DNA of 64,000 bases from Actinomycetota bacterium (GCA_026392935.1 JAPLBE010000016.1:62001-126000); one strand, 5' to 3'; positions 18,465 to 27,049 are shown, counted from the first letter of the stretch. Notes: generated from the sequence alone by a model not told the origin. A program made the numbers and translations.

Positions 18465-19066
18465 AGAAGCTCTTTACTGTCCTAACTGTTATTTCTGCGC
18501 TAGCTCTGACAGGCTGCGGAAAAGCAGATACTGCTGCACAGGTGGGCGATATGACAATCACACAGGTACAAGCTCAAACAGTTATTAACGAAATTCTTGC
18601 AGAGCGCACAAAGCAGGACACAACTCAGATGCAATTAGAGTCAGGAAATGCTTTAAACCGCTCTCAACTTCGCTTCACTATTATCACGGAAGTTTTTAAT
18701 GAAATTGCCAAGGAACTAAAAATCACAGTTTCTTCTGCAGAAATCAAGAAAACTCGCGACGGAATATACGAGCAAATCGGTGGAGAAACAGAACTTCCAA
18801 AGAATTTAGTTGCAGCCCAGATTGCACCTTCGAATTTCGAGCGCTACATGAGAGCAACAATCATTTCCAACAAACTTTCTGGTGCACTTGCCATGGCTGG
18901 CGTTGCGGAAGCTGATGTATCAGCAAAAATTACCGAGTTAATTCAGAAGAAAGCGAAACAGCTAAAAGTTACAGTCAACCCGCGCTACGGAGTTTGGGAT
19001 GAAACCACCGGAGAACTGAACCCTGAAGATTCTGCGGGCGAAGCAATTATTCCTTCCACAAACTAA
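18461..19066 (+). CDS. SurA N-terminal-like lipoprotein
   Basis: A 201-residue lipoprotein with a signal peptide and lipobox LTGC (Cys near residue 19). The mature part resembles the SurA_N chaperone domain: an initial AAQVGDMTITQVQAQT strand-helix, then charged helices. No PPIase (parvulin) domain is visible, so it is probably a holdase-type chaperone rather than an isomerase. It starts with GTG overlapping the mfd stop, and mazG follows by 5 nt; mfd-lipoprotein-mazG-eno is a common actinobacterial order. Confidence 0.8.
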   Translation: MKKLFTVLTVISALALTGCGKADTAAQVGDMTITQVQAQTVINEILAERTKQDTTQMQLESGNALNRSQLRFTIITEVFNEIAKELKITVSSAEIKKTRDGIYEQIGGETELPKNLVAAQIAPSNFERYMRATIISNKLSGALAMAGVAEADVSAKITELIQKKAKQLKVTVNPRYGVWDETTGELNPEDSAGEAIIPSTN

Positions 19067-19071
19067 GACCA

Positions 19072-19725
19072 ATGTCTGCATCCGAACTCCAACGCCTCGT
19101 TGAGGTTATGGATCGGTTGCGTTCACCAGGTGGATGTCCTTGGGATGCAGAACAAACGCACGAGTCTCTTATCAAATATCTTTTAGAAGAGTCGTACGAG
19201 TTTATTGATGCAATCGAAACCGAAGACCGTGAAGGCTTGCGCGAAGAACTAGGCGACGTTTTATTACAGGTGTATTTCCACTCTCGTATCGCGCAAGATC
19301 ATCCAATAGACCCATTCTCCATTGAAGATGTCGCTCGCGGCATCGCAGATAAATTGATTAGCCGCCACCCACATGTCTTTGAAAATCTTGAAGTCAGTGG
19401 AACAGATGAAATCATTGAGAATTGGGAAGCAATTAAGGCGAGAGAAAAAGGAAGAACTTCTGCCATCGATGGAATTGCGATGTCACAACCAGCGCTACCT
19501 CTCGTTTCCAAAATTCTTTATCGCGCAGAGAAATACGATGTCGCAGTTGATCTTCCACAGTATGAAACGAATAGCCACGCAACAGATGAAGCAGTGGGTG
19601 AGGCCCTTGCCTCAGTTATTGCGTGGGCTCATCACAATGGAATAGATCCCGAGAATGCCTTGCGTGCACAAGCACGAAAAATGATTGCTCAGATTCAAAG
19701 TCAAGAGAAATCAGGCTCAAGCTAG
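19072..19725 (+). CDS. mazG: MazG family nucleoside triphosphate pyrophosphohydrolase
   Basis: Hydrolyses NTPs or dNTPs to monophosphates, a house-cleaning activity. The MazG motif is visible as GGCPWDAEQTHESL, then LLEESYEFIDAIE and REELGDVLLQVYFHSRIA, which carry the EExxE...ExxD metal ligands. It has one full MazG domain and a partial second part (217 aa), shorter than E. coli MazG. It sits between the SurA-like lipoprotein and eno. Confidence 0.92.
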   Translation: MSASELQRLVEVMDRLRSPGGCPWDAEQTHESLIKYLLEESYEFIDAIETEDREGLREELGDVLLQVYFHSRIAQDHPIDPFSIEDVARGIADKLISRHPHVFENLEVSGTDEIIENWEAIKAREKGRTSAIDGIAMSQPALPLVSKILYRAEKYDVAVDLPQYETNSHATDEAVGEALASVIAWAHHNGIDPENALRAQARKMIAQIQSQEKSGSS

Positions 19726-19752
19726 GCACTGCTGTAGTCGCGATAGGATTAG

Positions 19753-21090
<1,338 letters not shown>

Positions 21091-21098
21091 TAAATCTA

Positions 21099-21545
21099 AT
21101 GGCCCTCAAATCTTCATCTGGAAAGCGAAAGAATAGTTACCGTTCGCGGAATCTTAATTTCAATCGCAACCGAGGATCTGGGCGATTATTTGCAATCGCA
21201 GCAATATTTTTTATGCTCGCACTCTTTTTGGCGCCACCAGTTAAGAACTACTTTGTACAACGCGCACAAATTAGCTCCTTACAAAGTCAGTTGAAGAGTG
21301 ATTACACCGCTTTAGAGGCAGCACGTAAAGAACTTACTCTTTGGCAAGATCCTGAATACATTAAGTCTCAGGCTCGCGAAAGACTTCACTTTGTTATGCC
21401 AGGTGAACGTCAGTACATCGTTACTGGCACAGATGGTGAAAATTCAGATGAAGCAACTCAAACTGATGTAGTGAGCAATCTTCCAGAAGGACAGCCTTGG
21501 TACACACGAATGATTGCCTCCATTACCGAGGCTGGTAAGCAGTGA
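21099..21545 (+). CDS. divIC: DivIC/FtsB-family septum formation initiator
   Basis: Small bitopic divisome protein: a basic cytoplasmic N-terminus (SGKRKNSYRSRN), one membrane segment (about residues 38-55), then a short extracytoplasmic coiled coil (QISSLQSQLKSDYTALEAARKEL) and the family's WQDPEYIKSQARERLHFV motif. It likely bridges FtsL/FtsQ-type partners. It lies 8 nt after eno and overlaps the DUF501 start by 4 nt. Confidence 0.9.
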   Translation: MALKSSSGKRKNSYRSRNLNFNRNRGSGRLFAIAAIFFMLALFLAPPVKNYFVQRAQISSLQSQLKSDYTALEAARKELTLWQDPEYIKSQARERLHFVMPGERQYIVTGTDGENSDEATQTDVVSNLPEGQPWYTRMIASITEAGKQ

Positions 21546-22042
21546 ACCTTGAAAGTAGAACGCCCACAGAAGCAGATCTGAAAGTCGTCGAGAATCAATT
21601 AGGTCGGACTCCTCGCGATGTTCACGCAATTTCATACAGATGTCCCTGCGGAAAGCCTGCAGTCGTTGAAACTCCACCGCGATTGAGCAACGGTGAACCT
21701 TTTCCTACTTTTTACTATGCAACCTGCCCTCGTTTAACAGCAGCTATTTCAACGCTGGAGACAACAGGCATGATGGAATCAATGACAAATCGACTTGAAA
21801 CCGATGCAGAACTTGCAGGTGCATATGCTGCCGCCCATGACGATTACATCGCCGCTCGTTCTGTTTTGAAAATGGATGTGCCTGAAGTTGAAAACGTTTC
21901 AGCAGGTGGAATGCCTAATCGTGTCAAATGTTTACACTCACTTGTCGCACACTCACTCTCTGCTGGCCCCGGTGTTAACCCACTTGGCGATGAAGCACTC
22001 GCTGAACTTCCCGAGTGGTGGAAGCACTTGTCATGCGAGTAG
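21542..22042 (+). CDS. DUF501 family protein
   Basis: A 166-residue cytosolic protein of the actinobacterial DUF501 family, always near eno, divIC and ppx. It shows the family's LGRTPRDVHAISYRCPCGKP opening with two cysteines, TPPRLSNGEPFPTFYYATCP, and the C-terminal RVKCLHSLVAHSLSAGPG. Conserved Cys/His residues suggest metal binding, but the biochemical role is unknown. It starts with GTG and is coupled to divIC and ppx by overlaps. Confidence 0.9.
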   Translation: MNLESRTPTEADLKVVENQLGRTPRDVHAISYRCPCGKPAVVETPPRLSNGEPFPTFYYATCPRLTAAISTLETTGMMESMTNRLETDAELAGAYAAAHDDYIAARSVLKMDVPEVENVSAGGMPNRVKCLHSLVAHSLSAGPGVNPLGDEALAELPEWWKHLSCE

Positions 22043-22941
22043 CAGCAATTGATTGTGGAACTAACTCAATTCGATTGCTGATTGCCGATGTTGACGGTAC
22101 CAATTTTCGAGAAATTACTCGCGATATGGAAGTTGTACGTCTTGGTCAAGGAGTAGATAAGACCGGACAGTTTCATCCAGATGCAATTGCCCGTACTCTT
22201 ACAGCAGTTGATAAATACGCACTAGAGATTGCAAAGCGCGGGGTTGAGAAGATTCGTTTCTGCGCCACAAGTGCCACCCGCGATGCAACTAATCGAGATC
22301 TCTTTATCAATGGTGTTAAAGAACGACTTGGCATTGAACCAGAAGTCATTCCAGGTGAAGTAGAAGCCGCACTCTCTTTCCAAGGAGCCACAAAAGACTT
22401 CAATAAAGCAGATGGGCCTTTTCTTGTTATTGATATCGGCGGGGGCTCAACAGAGTTCGTATTCGGTACTAACGAAGTTGAATTCGCCAAGAGCATGAAT
22501 ATCGGTTGTGTCCGAATGTCTGAACGCCACTTCACTGGAGGAGATGCAGACCCCGGACAGATTGCAGCAGCTATTGAAGATATTGATGAAGCAATCAAAC
22601 AAGCAGGAAAGATAGTTCCTATTACTCAAGCGAAAACCTTGATCGCGGTTGCTGGCACAGCCACAACTGTTGCAGCTGCCGCACTCGAACTTCCCGCGTA
22701 CGACCGATATGCAATTCACCTATCTCGTGTTTCTGCAGAGAGAGCACATGCAATCTCCAAGATGTTTCTCTCCATGAAACGAGAAGATCGTGAATCACTT
22801 GGTTATATGCACCCTGGTCGTGTTGATGTAATCGGTGCTGGTTCTCTTGTTCTTTCACGCATCATGCTGGCGACAGGTGCATCAGAGTTTGTTGCATCAG
22901 AATCTGACATCCTCGATGGAATGGCTTGGTCACTTGTATAA
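22033..22941 (+). CDS. ppx: Exopolyphosphatase / guanosine pentaphosphatase (Ppx/GppA)
   Basis: ASKHA-fold phosphatase acting on polyphosphate or pppGpp. Motifs: AIDCGTNSIRLLIADV at the start, then FCATSATRDATNR, the glycine motif VIDIGGGSTEFVFG and AVAGTATTVAA. I chose the ATG at 22033 because it gives the conserved MRVAAIDCGTNS opening; a GTG 18 nt upstream is also in frame. About 300 residues is the short actinobacterial form. The start overlaps DUF501 by 10 nt. Confidence 0.93.
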   Translation: MRVAAIDCGTNSIRLLIADVDGTNFREITRDMEVVRLGQGVDKTGQFHPDAIARTLTAVDKYALEIAKRGVEKIRFCATSATRDATNRDLFINGVKERLGIEPEVIPGEVEAALSFQGATKDFNKADGPFLVIDIGGGSTEFVFGTNEVEFAKSMNIGCVRMSERHFTGGDADPGQIAAAIEDIDEAIKQAGKIVPITQAKTLIAVAGTATTVAAAALELPAYDRYAIHLSRVSAERAHAISKMFLSMKREDRESLGYMHPGRVDVIGAGSLVLSRIMLATGASEFVASESDILDGMAWSLV

Positions 22942-23629
22942 GTCGATTGAACTTCTCGATAAGGCAATTGTTAAATGTCATAAATGCCCACGATTAGTAG
23001 AGTGGCGAGAAGAAGTAGCGGTCACGAAAAGAAAGTCATACGAGAACGAGAAATACTGGGGTAAAGCAGTCCCCGGCTTTGGTTCTTCTAAACCAAAGAT
23101 GCTCATTGTCGGATTAGCTCCAGGTGCACATGGTGCAAACCGCACTGGTCGTATCTTTACCGGAGACTCTTCAGGTGACTGGCTCTATGGATCACTACAC
23201 AGAATTGGAATAGCAAAGATTCCAACCTCAACATCTCGTGATGATGGTCAAGAGCTGCGAGATACACGAATTTCCATGGCTGTTCGGTGCGCACCTCCTG
23301 AAAACAAACCAACAACCGAAGAGCGCGATACCTGTGCACCATACTTCGAAAACGAGTTAGAACTTATCTCTCCCACAGTTCGATCATTCGTCGCACTCGG
23401 AAATTTCGGATGGCAAGTACTCATCAAGTCTCTAAAAGCACAAGGTCACAAGATTCCCACTGCAAAGTTTGGACATGGTTCAACAATTAAGTATTCACAC
23501 AATGGAATTGATTACTTGATTCTCGGCAGTTACCACCCGAGCCAACAGAACACATTTACTGGCAAACTAACGAAACCGATGCTTGATTCAGTATTAAAAA
23601 AAGCCGCTAAATTCGCGGGAATTCTCTAA
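22916..23629 (+). CDS. Family 5 (UdgB-like) uracil-DNA glycosylase
   Basis: Removes uracil or deaminated bases from DNA. Cysteines CHKCPRLVEWR near the N-terminus, with later Cys in MAVRCAPPENK and RDTCAPYF, fit the iron-sulphur cluster of families 4 and 5. The catalytic motif GLAPGAHGANRTGRIFTGD and the second motif GSYHPSQQNTFTG are those of family 5. The longer open frame would begin at 22835 with an unconserved stretch; I favour ATG 22916 (238 aa), inside the ppx 3' end, with TTG 22934 as an alternative. Confidence 0.88.
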   Translation: MEWLGHLYKSIELLDKAIVKCHKCPRLVEWREEVAVTKRKSYENEKYWGKAVPGFGSSKPKMLIVGLAPGAHGANRTGRIFTGDSSGDWLYGSLHRIGIAKIPTSTSRDDGQELRDTRISMAVRCAPPENKPTTEERDTCAPYFENELELISPTVRSFVALGNFGWQVLIKSLKAQGHKIPTAKFGHGSTIKYSHNGIDYLILGSYHPSQQNTFTGKLTKPMLDSVLKKAAKFAGIL

Positions 23630-23661
23630 CTTTCCCCATAGTAGACTTCGCAATCTCATTG

Positions 23662-23737
23662 GCCCCCATAGTCCAATGGCAGAGACAGAGGACTTAAAAT
23701 CCTTCCAGTATCGGTTCGAGTCCGATTGGGGGCACCA
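23662..23737 (+). tRNA. tRNA with anticodon TAA and class I (short variable) structure
   Basis: The acceptor stem GCCCCCA/TGGGGGC is perfect, discriminator A 23734, encoded CCA 23735-23737. The D arm GTC...GAC has GG in the loop. The anticodon stem GAGGA/TCCTT encloses CTTAAAA, so the anticodon is TAA (23695-23697), reading UUA (Leu). The T arm is ATCGG/CCGAT with loop TTCGAGT. The variable region has only five nucleotides, while bacterial tRNA-Leu normally has a long class II arm. The fold looks functional; amino acid identity is uncertain. Its 3' half is repeated downstream. Confidence 0.88.
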
Positions 23738-23740
23738 ATT
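23693..23740 (+). repeat. tRNA 3'-end repeat, copy 1 (resident copy)
   Basis: The segment from the first base of the anticodon loop through the CCA end plus AATT is repeated exactly at 26392-26439 (48 nt), and its T arm and acceptor part (23709-23735) is repeated exactly at 25145-25171. This layout, anticodon loop to tRNA end, is the usual attachment core of tyrosine-recombinase elements. Confidence 0.9.
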
Positions 23741-23763
23741 CGTGCGTAAAGCGTTGCACGAAT
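23738..23763 (+). terminator. Stem-loop directly after the tRNA
   Basis: ATTCGTGC (23738-23745) pairs perfectly with GCACGAAT (23756-23763), starting on the base after CCA. It probably ends or trims the tRNA transcript. There is no U tract. Confidence 0.55.
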
Positions 23764-23793
23764 GAAGTTATTTATCAATCACCTGACTTATGT

Positions 23794-23815
23794 ATGCATA
23801 CACAATGCATACACA
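23794..23815 (+). repeat. Two tandem 11-bp repeats
   Basis: ATGCATACACA occurs twice head to tail (23794-23804, 23805-23815), and the first copy lies in the palindrome TGTATGCATACA (23791-23802). Position beside the tRNA attachment site makes recombinase or excisionase arm-site binding conceivable. Confidence 0.6.
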
Positions 23816-23900
23816 TTGCCTGAAGGATTTCAAGGCGATGCTCTGATCCTCGATGGCTCTCAGCCCAGAGCATCTGCGCTCGAGCAAAGCTCGCGCTCCA

Positions 23901-23926
23901 TCTGTCTCTGCCATTGGACTATGGGG
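23901..23926 (-). repeat. Inverted copy of the tRNA 5' half
   Basis: The reverse complement of 23901-23926 is identical over 26 nt to tRNA positions 23664-23689 (acceptor arm from its third base through the D arm into the anticodon stem). It is not followed by a matching 3' half, so it is not a tRNA gene. Strong local hairpins lie beside it (GAGC/GCTC near 23882-23894 and GCTCTG/CAGAGC near 23838-23869). Confidence 0.85.
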
Positions 23927-23963
23927 TGACCTAGGGTTGTTAACTTTGAGCGGGAAGCTATAT

Positions 23964-24000
23964 GTACTCCCTCACTAGAAATATCTCCTAAAGTGAGTAC
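23964..24000. promoter_or_regulatory. Inverted repeat upstream of the first cassette gene
   Basis: GTACTC (23964-23969) and GAGTAC (23995-24000) face each other, with an overlapping alternative pair CTCAC/GTGAG. It ends 10 nt before the ATG at 24011, so it could be an operator or an RNA hairpin masking the start. No good Shine-Dalgarno site is seen for that gene. Confidence 0.45.
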
Positions 24001-24010
24001 GCTCTGAAAT

Positions 24011-25144
24011 ATGAAGCGACATCTAAGAATTTTGTTGTTTTCTCTAGTTCTAATTACATTCCCACTTAGTACCGCACCAGCCACTGCAACAGAACAACCG
24101 CTTTCTTCCTTTACGACAGTCAGTTTTTCAAAAGCACAAAGAGTTTGCAATGCTTCAGAAAAAGCCTTGTTAATCAACCTCAATGGTGAGATAAACAAAC
24201 TAATAAATCAAAGAGTCCAGCTTAGAAAAAAAGCGACTGGCATTTTTTCTGAACAAGAAAAATTATTGGTTGATACGCAACTTCTAACCCTTGACATAAA
24301 AATCTCAAATTTTACGTCAGAAAGGGATTCGCTAGAAAAATCCTGTAACTCAAAAAAGGCAGCAGGGAAAGTCAAGAAGTGTTCAAAAAGCGATATCTCA
24401 CAAATCTCTAACTGGGCCAAGGATTTTGAACTAAAACAAAGAGAATTGAAACTCCAGTGGGACAAAGTAATTGCTGCCCAGAATTTATCTGATGCAAAGA
24501 GTAGATTTATTCAAACATCTACTAATCAAAAAATCTATATGGAAATGCAGGCAGCAGCTGAAGTAAAGAAAGAAGAATTTGACGCGTTAAATGCAGGTTG
24601 CACTAATTCAGGAATAAAACTTGTATCGCGGTTTGTTCCTGGAAAGGCTGCTGCCGATCAGGCAGCGGCAGAGAAAGCTGCTGCAGATAAAATTGCATCT
24701 GACAAACTAGCTTCCGAAAAGTCCTCAGGAGTCAATCTTCCAAAAGTTGGAGACTGTTGGAACTACACCAAGAGTGAAGTTAAAGATCTTTCTAACAACA
24801 AATCTTCTATACCTTGCGATCAGCAACACACGATGGTCACATATAAGGTCGCATTTTGGCCAAAGACGACTCAGGATCCTTATGTTCTTCAATCAAAAGG
24901 AGATGAGAACAGTGTTGCGGCGGCAGCTTCAGTTTTTTGTGATTCTGCTAAGCGGTATGAGGAAAATTTGAAAAGTGGCACTCGACTTACCACTGGTGCT
25001 TTTTTCATACCTAATAAGGCGCTTTGGACTAGTGGTGCACGTTGGATAAATTGCTTGGAAGCTCGATTAGCTTATTCTGGTAATTCATCTAGTGATTGGG
25101 ATTTTGTACCTTGGTCTGGAGCTCCCTCGGTACTTTCCCCCTGA
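24011..25144 (+). CDS. Secreted coiled-coil protein with C-terminal septum-formation-like domain (cassette gene A)
   Basis: A 377-residue exported protein: basic N-terminus and signal peptide (about residues 1-27, ending ATAT-EQ). It is followed by lysine-rich coiled coils (about 45-200) containing several cysteines, then an alanine-rich linker with repeated AAADQAAAEKAAAD-like units (about 213-238). The C-terminal domain begins at VGDCWNYTKSEV and has SIPCDQQHTMVTYKV, resembling the 'septum formation' domain that occurs in actinobacterial exported proteins, with paired cysteines likely forming disulfides. The DNA is AT-rich relative to neighbours. The TGA stop is followed at once by a tRNA 3' copy, so the gene and repeat appear to form one unit. 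The function is unknown. Confidence 0.7.
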   Translation: MKRHLRILLFSLVLITFPLSTAPATATEQPLSSFTTVSFSKAQRVCNASEKALLINLNGEINKLINQRVQLRKKATGIFSEQEKLLVDTQLLTLDIKISNFTSERDSLEKSCNSKKAAGKVKKCSKSDISQISNWAKDFELKQRELKLQWDKVIAAQNLSDAKSRFIQTSTNQKIYMEMQAAAEVKKEEFDALNAGCTNSGIKLVSRFVPGKAAADQAAAEKAAADKIASDKLASEKSSGVNLPKVGDCWNYTKSEVKDLSNNKSSIPCDQQHTMVTYKVAFWPKTTQDPYVLQSKGDENSVAAAASVFCDSAKRYEENLKSGTRLTTGAFFIPNKALWTSGARWINCLEARLAYSGNSSSDWDFVPWSGAPSVLSP

Positions 25145-25171
25145 TATCGGTTCGAGTCCGATTGGGGGCAC
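25145..25171 (+). repeat. tRNA 3'-end repeat, copy 2 (partial)
   Basis: 27 nt identical to tRNA positions 23709-23735 (end of variable loop, T arm, acceptor 3' strand, first C of CCA). It begins on the base after the cassette gene A stop codon and separates the two cassettes. Confidence 0.9.
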
Positions 25172-25279
25172 TATCTGTACGGAAATTACCTACCTTCCTA
25201 TCTGCCTACATTTAAGTGACTGAAAAGGATTTTCACAACTGAAGTATCCTTCTCTCGGATATATCGAGGGGAGCAGATC

Positions 25280-26389
25280 GTGTCTGATGATTTCTACCAC
25301 GATGACCCCATCGAGGAAAAAACCACCAGAAAGTTTCGTAACAATCTACTCTCCAGTGCTGCAGTCGTCATCGCTTCTGTCTTCTTCTTTCAGAGCACTC
25401 TGGCTGGCAACATTACATTGAGCTCTGGACGAGCAATTGAATTCGGTCAAGGAGTTTCACAGACTGTTGCTTGCTCTGGCGCGAACAATCTTACGCTCAC
25501 CCCATACTCCACATTTACCAATGCAGCAGGAGCAGGTGGAACGCATTACTTCTCTTCATTTACTGTCTCTGGAATTCCCTCAAGTTGTGACGGTGCACAA
25601 TTCCAAGTTAATGCCTATGGAAACAGCAACGCATCGCCATTGGCACTTTATAACACCACCTCGACGGATGTAATCGTTGCAGATATGGCCTCTACATTTA
25701 GATTAGATACCAGAGCAACTGGTGTCACCTTAACCAACATTTCTTCTTCGTCGTTCACAGTAACTTTTGATACTCCGGTTGCGACTTCAGATTCTGTCTT
25801 TAAGTTGACAATACAGAGCACCACAAATTCAATTCAGACTACCTATAGTTTAGGTAACACAGGCCCGGGCGGAGGTAAGATTTTCTATGTCGCAAGCACT
25901 CCATTTGCCTGTGGTCCAACAAGAACTTCGAGTTGTACATACCTAGAGGCTGCGCCAAGCGGGTGGAATAATGGATTAGCCGACCCGAAAGCAAAATGGT
26001 CCAACGCCTATGGATTCATTAACAATGTTGGCTCTCCTGAGACTGCAACTGCAACAGCCATTGGTTGGGGCTACCGCAATACCAGGGCAATCATTCTTGC
26101 GGGAAATACAGATACGGGTACCGCTTCAGCATTAGCGGATTCTTACACCGTTACCGTAGGAGGAGTTGTTGTCGATGACTGGTATTTACCTTCGTTGGAT
26201 GAACTCAACGAGATGTACACACGGAAAACAAATATTGGTGGATTCGATGTGTTGGATTATTACTGGTCCTCGACCGACAGTACATCTAATTCTAATAATG
26301 CTCGGCGACAGTACTTTGGAAACGGTGAGAACGGGACCGGCAGCGGTAAATTGACGCCAAACAAGGTTCGACCAATACGCGCTTTCTAG
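25280..26389 (+). CDS. Surface protein with shared N-terminal module and C-terminal Lcl/DUF1566-like domain (cassette gene B)
   Basis: A 369-residue protein starting with GTG behind a GAGGGGAG ribosome site. Residues 1-20 are acidic then basic (DDFYHDDPIEEK), followed by a membrane or signal segment (about 24-43). A beta-rich domain follows with FGQGVSQTVACSG and paired cysteines (about 44-190). From GNTGPGGGKIFYVA the C-terminal part matches the lectin-like Lcl/DUF1566 pattern: LEAAPSGWN, AIGWGYRNTRAI, DDWYLPSLDELNEMY, YYWSSTDS and a final VRPIRAF. The first ~190 residues are clearly related to the protein at 27385-28869, which has a different C-terminus. It likely displays a ligand-binding head on the cell surface. 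A tRNA 3' copy starts 2 nt after the stop. Confidence 0.75.
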   Translation: MSDDFYHDDPIEEKTTRKFRNNLLSSAAVVIASVFFFQSTLAGNITLSSGRAIEFGQGVSQTVACSGANNLTLTPYSTFTNAAGAGGTHYFSSFTVSGIPSSCDGAQFQVNAYGNSNASPLALYNTTSTDVIVADMASTFRLDTRATGVTLTNISSSSFTVTFDTPVATSDSVFKLTIQSTTNSIQTTYSLGNTGPGGGKIFYVASTPFACGPTRTSSCTYLEAAPSGWNNGLADPKAKWSNAYGFINNVGSPETATATAIGWGYRNTRAIILAGNTDTGTASALADSYTVTVGGVVVDDWYLPSLDELNEMYTRKTNIGGFDVLDYYWSSTDSTSNSNNARRQYFGNGENGTGSGKLTPNKVRPIRAF

Positions 26390-26391
26390 TT

Positions 26392-26439
26392 CTTAAAATC
26401 CTTCCAGTATCGGTTCGAGTCCGATTGGGGGCACCAATT
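26392..26439 (+). repeat. tRNA 3'-end repeat, copy 3
   Basis: 48 nt identical to 23693-23740, from the anticodon loop through CCA and AATT. Similarity continues imperfectly into the following bases (AATTYGTGYG). This is the distal end of the proposed element. Confidence 0.92.
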
Positions 26440-26530
26440 TGTGTGCAAATAGCATTTTGTTGCGTAAAGATATTTCAAAACTTTCTCTCCTTCGCTACCC
26501 TTGCGTGACTTCAATCTAAGGAGAGAGATG

Positions 26531-26977
26531 ATGACAATTTCCCAAAAAGTTTTCAGGGTAGCGGTTGGGATACTGGTGCTGCAGATGTCTGCATCTTCCA
26601 CCACAGCGACAGCAGCAGATGTAATTTTTTGTGTAAACAAATCAACTCGAGTTGTTACTTATCCGGCGAATGGTAAATGCGTCTCAAATGCTTTTGCATT
26701 GAATGTCTCCAATAATGTCTCCAATAACAAGGTAACTCTGCCAAAGTCTCACACCACAACTGCGGCGATTCCCCCTAAATCTGGACCATTGAAAGTCTTT
26801 GTCCCAAATGTATTGTCAATGGATCTGAACAGAGCCAAGTTGACTCTTTCCAACTCAGGATTAAGAGTTATGGTGAAGGTGCTCAAGAATGGTCCTAGTG
26901 CCATAGTTCTCCAGGTACTGCCCAAGCCTGGGTCGCCAGTAGCCGGTGGGTCTGTGGTTACGCTTGTTGTTGGGTAA
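26531..26977 (+). CDS. Small secreted protein with one PASTA domain
   Basis: About 148 residues with a signal peptide (ISQKVFRVAVGILVLQM...ATAA-DVIFC). A Thr/Pro-rich linker leads into a C-terminal PASTA domain (about 80-148: FVPNVLSMDLNRAKLTLSN, then VLQVLPKPGSPVAGGSVVTLVVG). PASTA domains bind muropeptides or peptidoglycan, so a cell-wall role is likely. The start is ATG 26531 or 26528, both served by AAGGAGAG at 26518-26525; a TTG further upstream (26501) is less likely. It sits just outside the last tRNA repeat. Confidence 0.75.
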   Translation: MTISQKVFRVAVGILVLQMSASSTTATAADVIFCVNKSTRVVTYPANGKCVSNAFALNVSNNVSNNKVTLPKSHTTTAAIPPKSGPLKVFVPNVLSMDLNRAKLTLSNSGLRVMVKVLKNGPSAIVLQVLPKPGSPVAGGSVVTLVVG

Positions 26978-27049
26978 ACAGAGCAAGTTATCAACTCACC
27001 ATTATGTAATCTAATGGTTGCTAGATAAAGCTCACTCTAGGAGGAAGAA

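Larger units (their letters stand above)
23741..26439 (+). mobile_element. Candidate tRNA-anchored element made of two single-gene cassettes
   Basis: The interval between the resident tRNA and the last 48-nt copy of its 3' end contains two genes, each read away from the tRNA and each ending directly before a tRNA 3' copy (stop 25144, repeat from 25145; stop 26389, repeat from 26392). Both encode exported or surface proteins. The leftmost 270 nt hold tandem and inverted repeats, including an inverted tRNA 5' half. No integrase, transposase or excisionase is visible, so it is non-autonomous or a remnant. Direct repeats are seen in the sequence; mobility is inferred. Confidence 0.6.

Noticed and set aside
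23820..23926. A complete inverted tRNA gene
   Set aside because: The 5' half is exact, but only a short imperfect anticodon-like piece follows after about 65 nt of hairpins, and the T and acceptor 3' arms are missing.
23860..24198. Minus-strand open frame over the inverted tRNA half
   Set aside because: It overlaps the start of the exported cassette protein and the repeat zone; no homology-like pattern or ribosome site.
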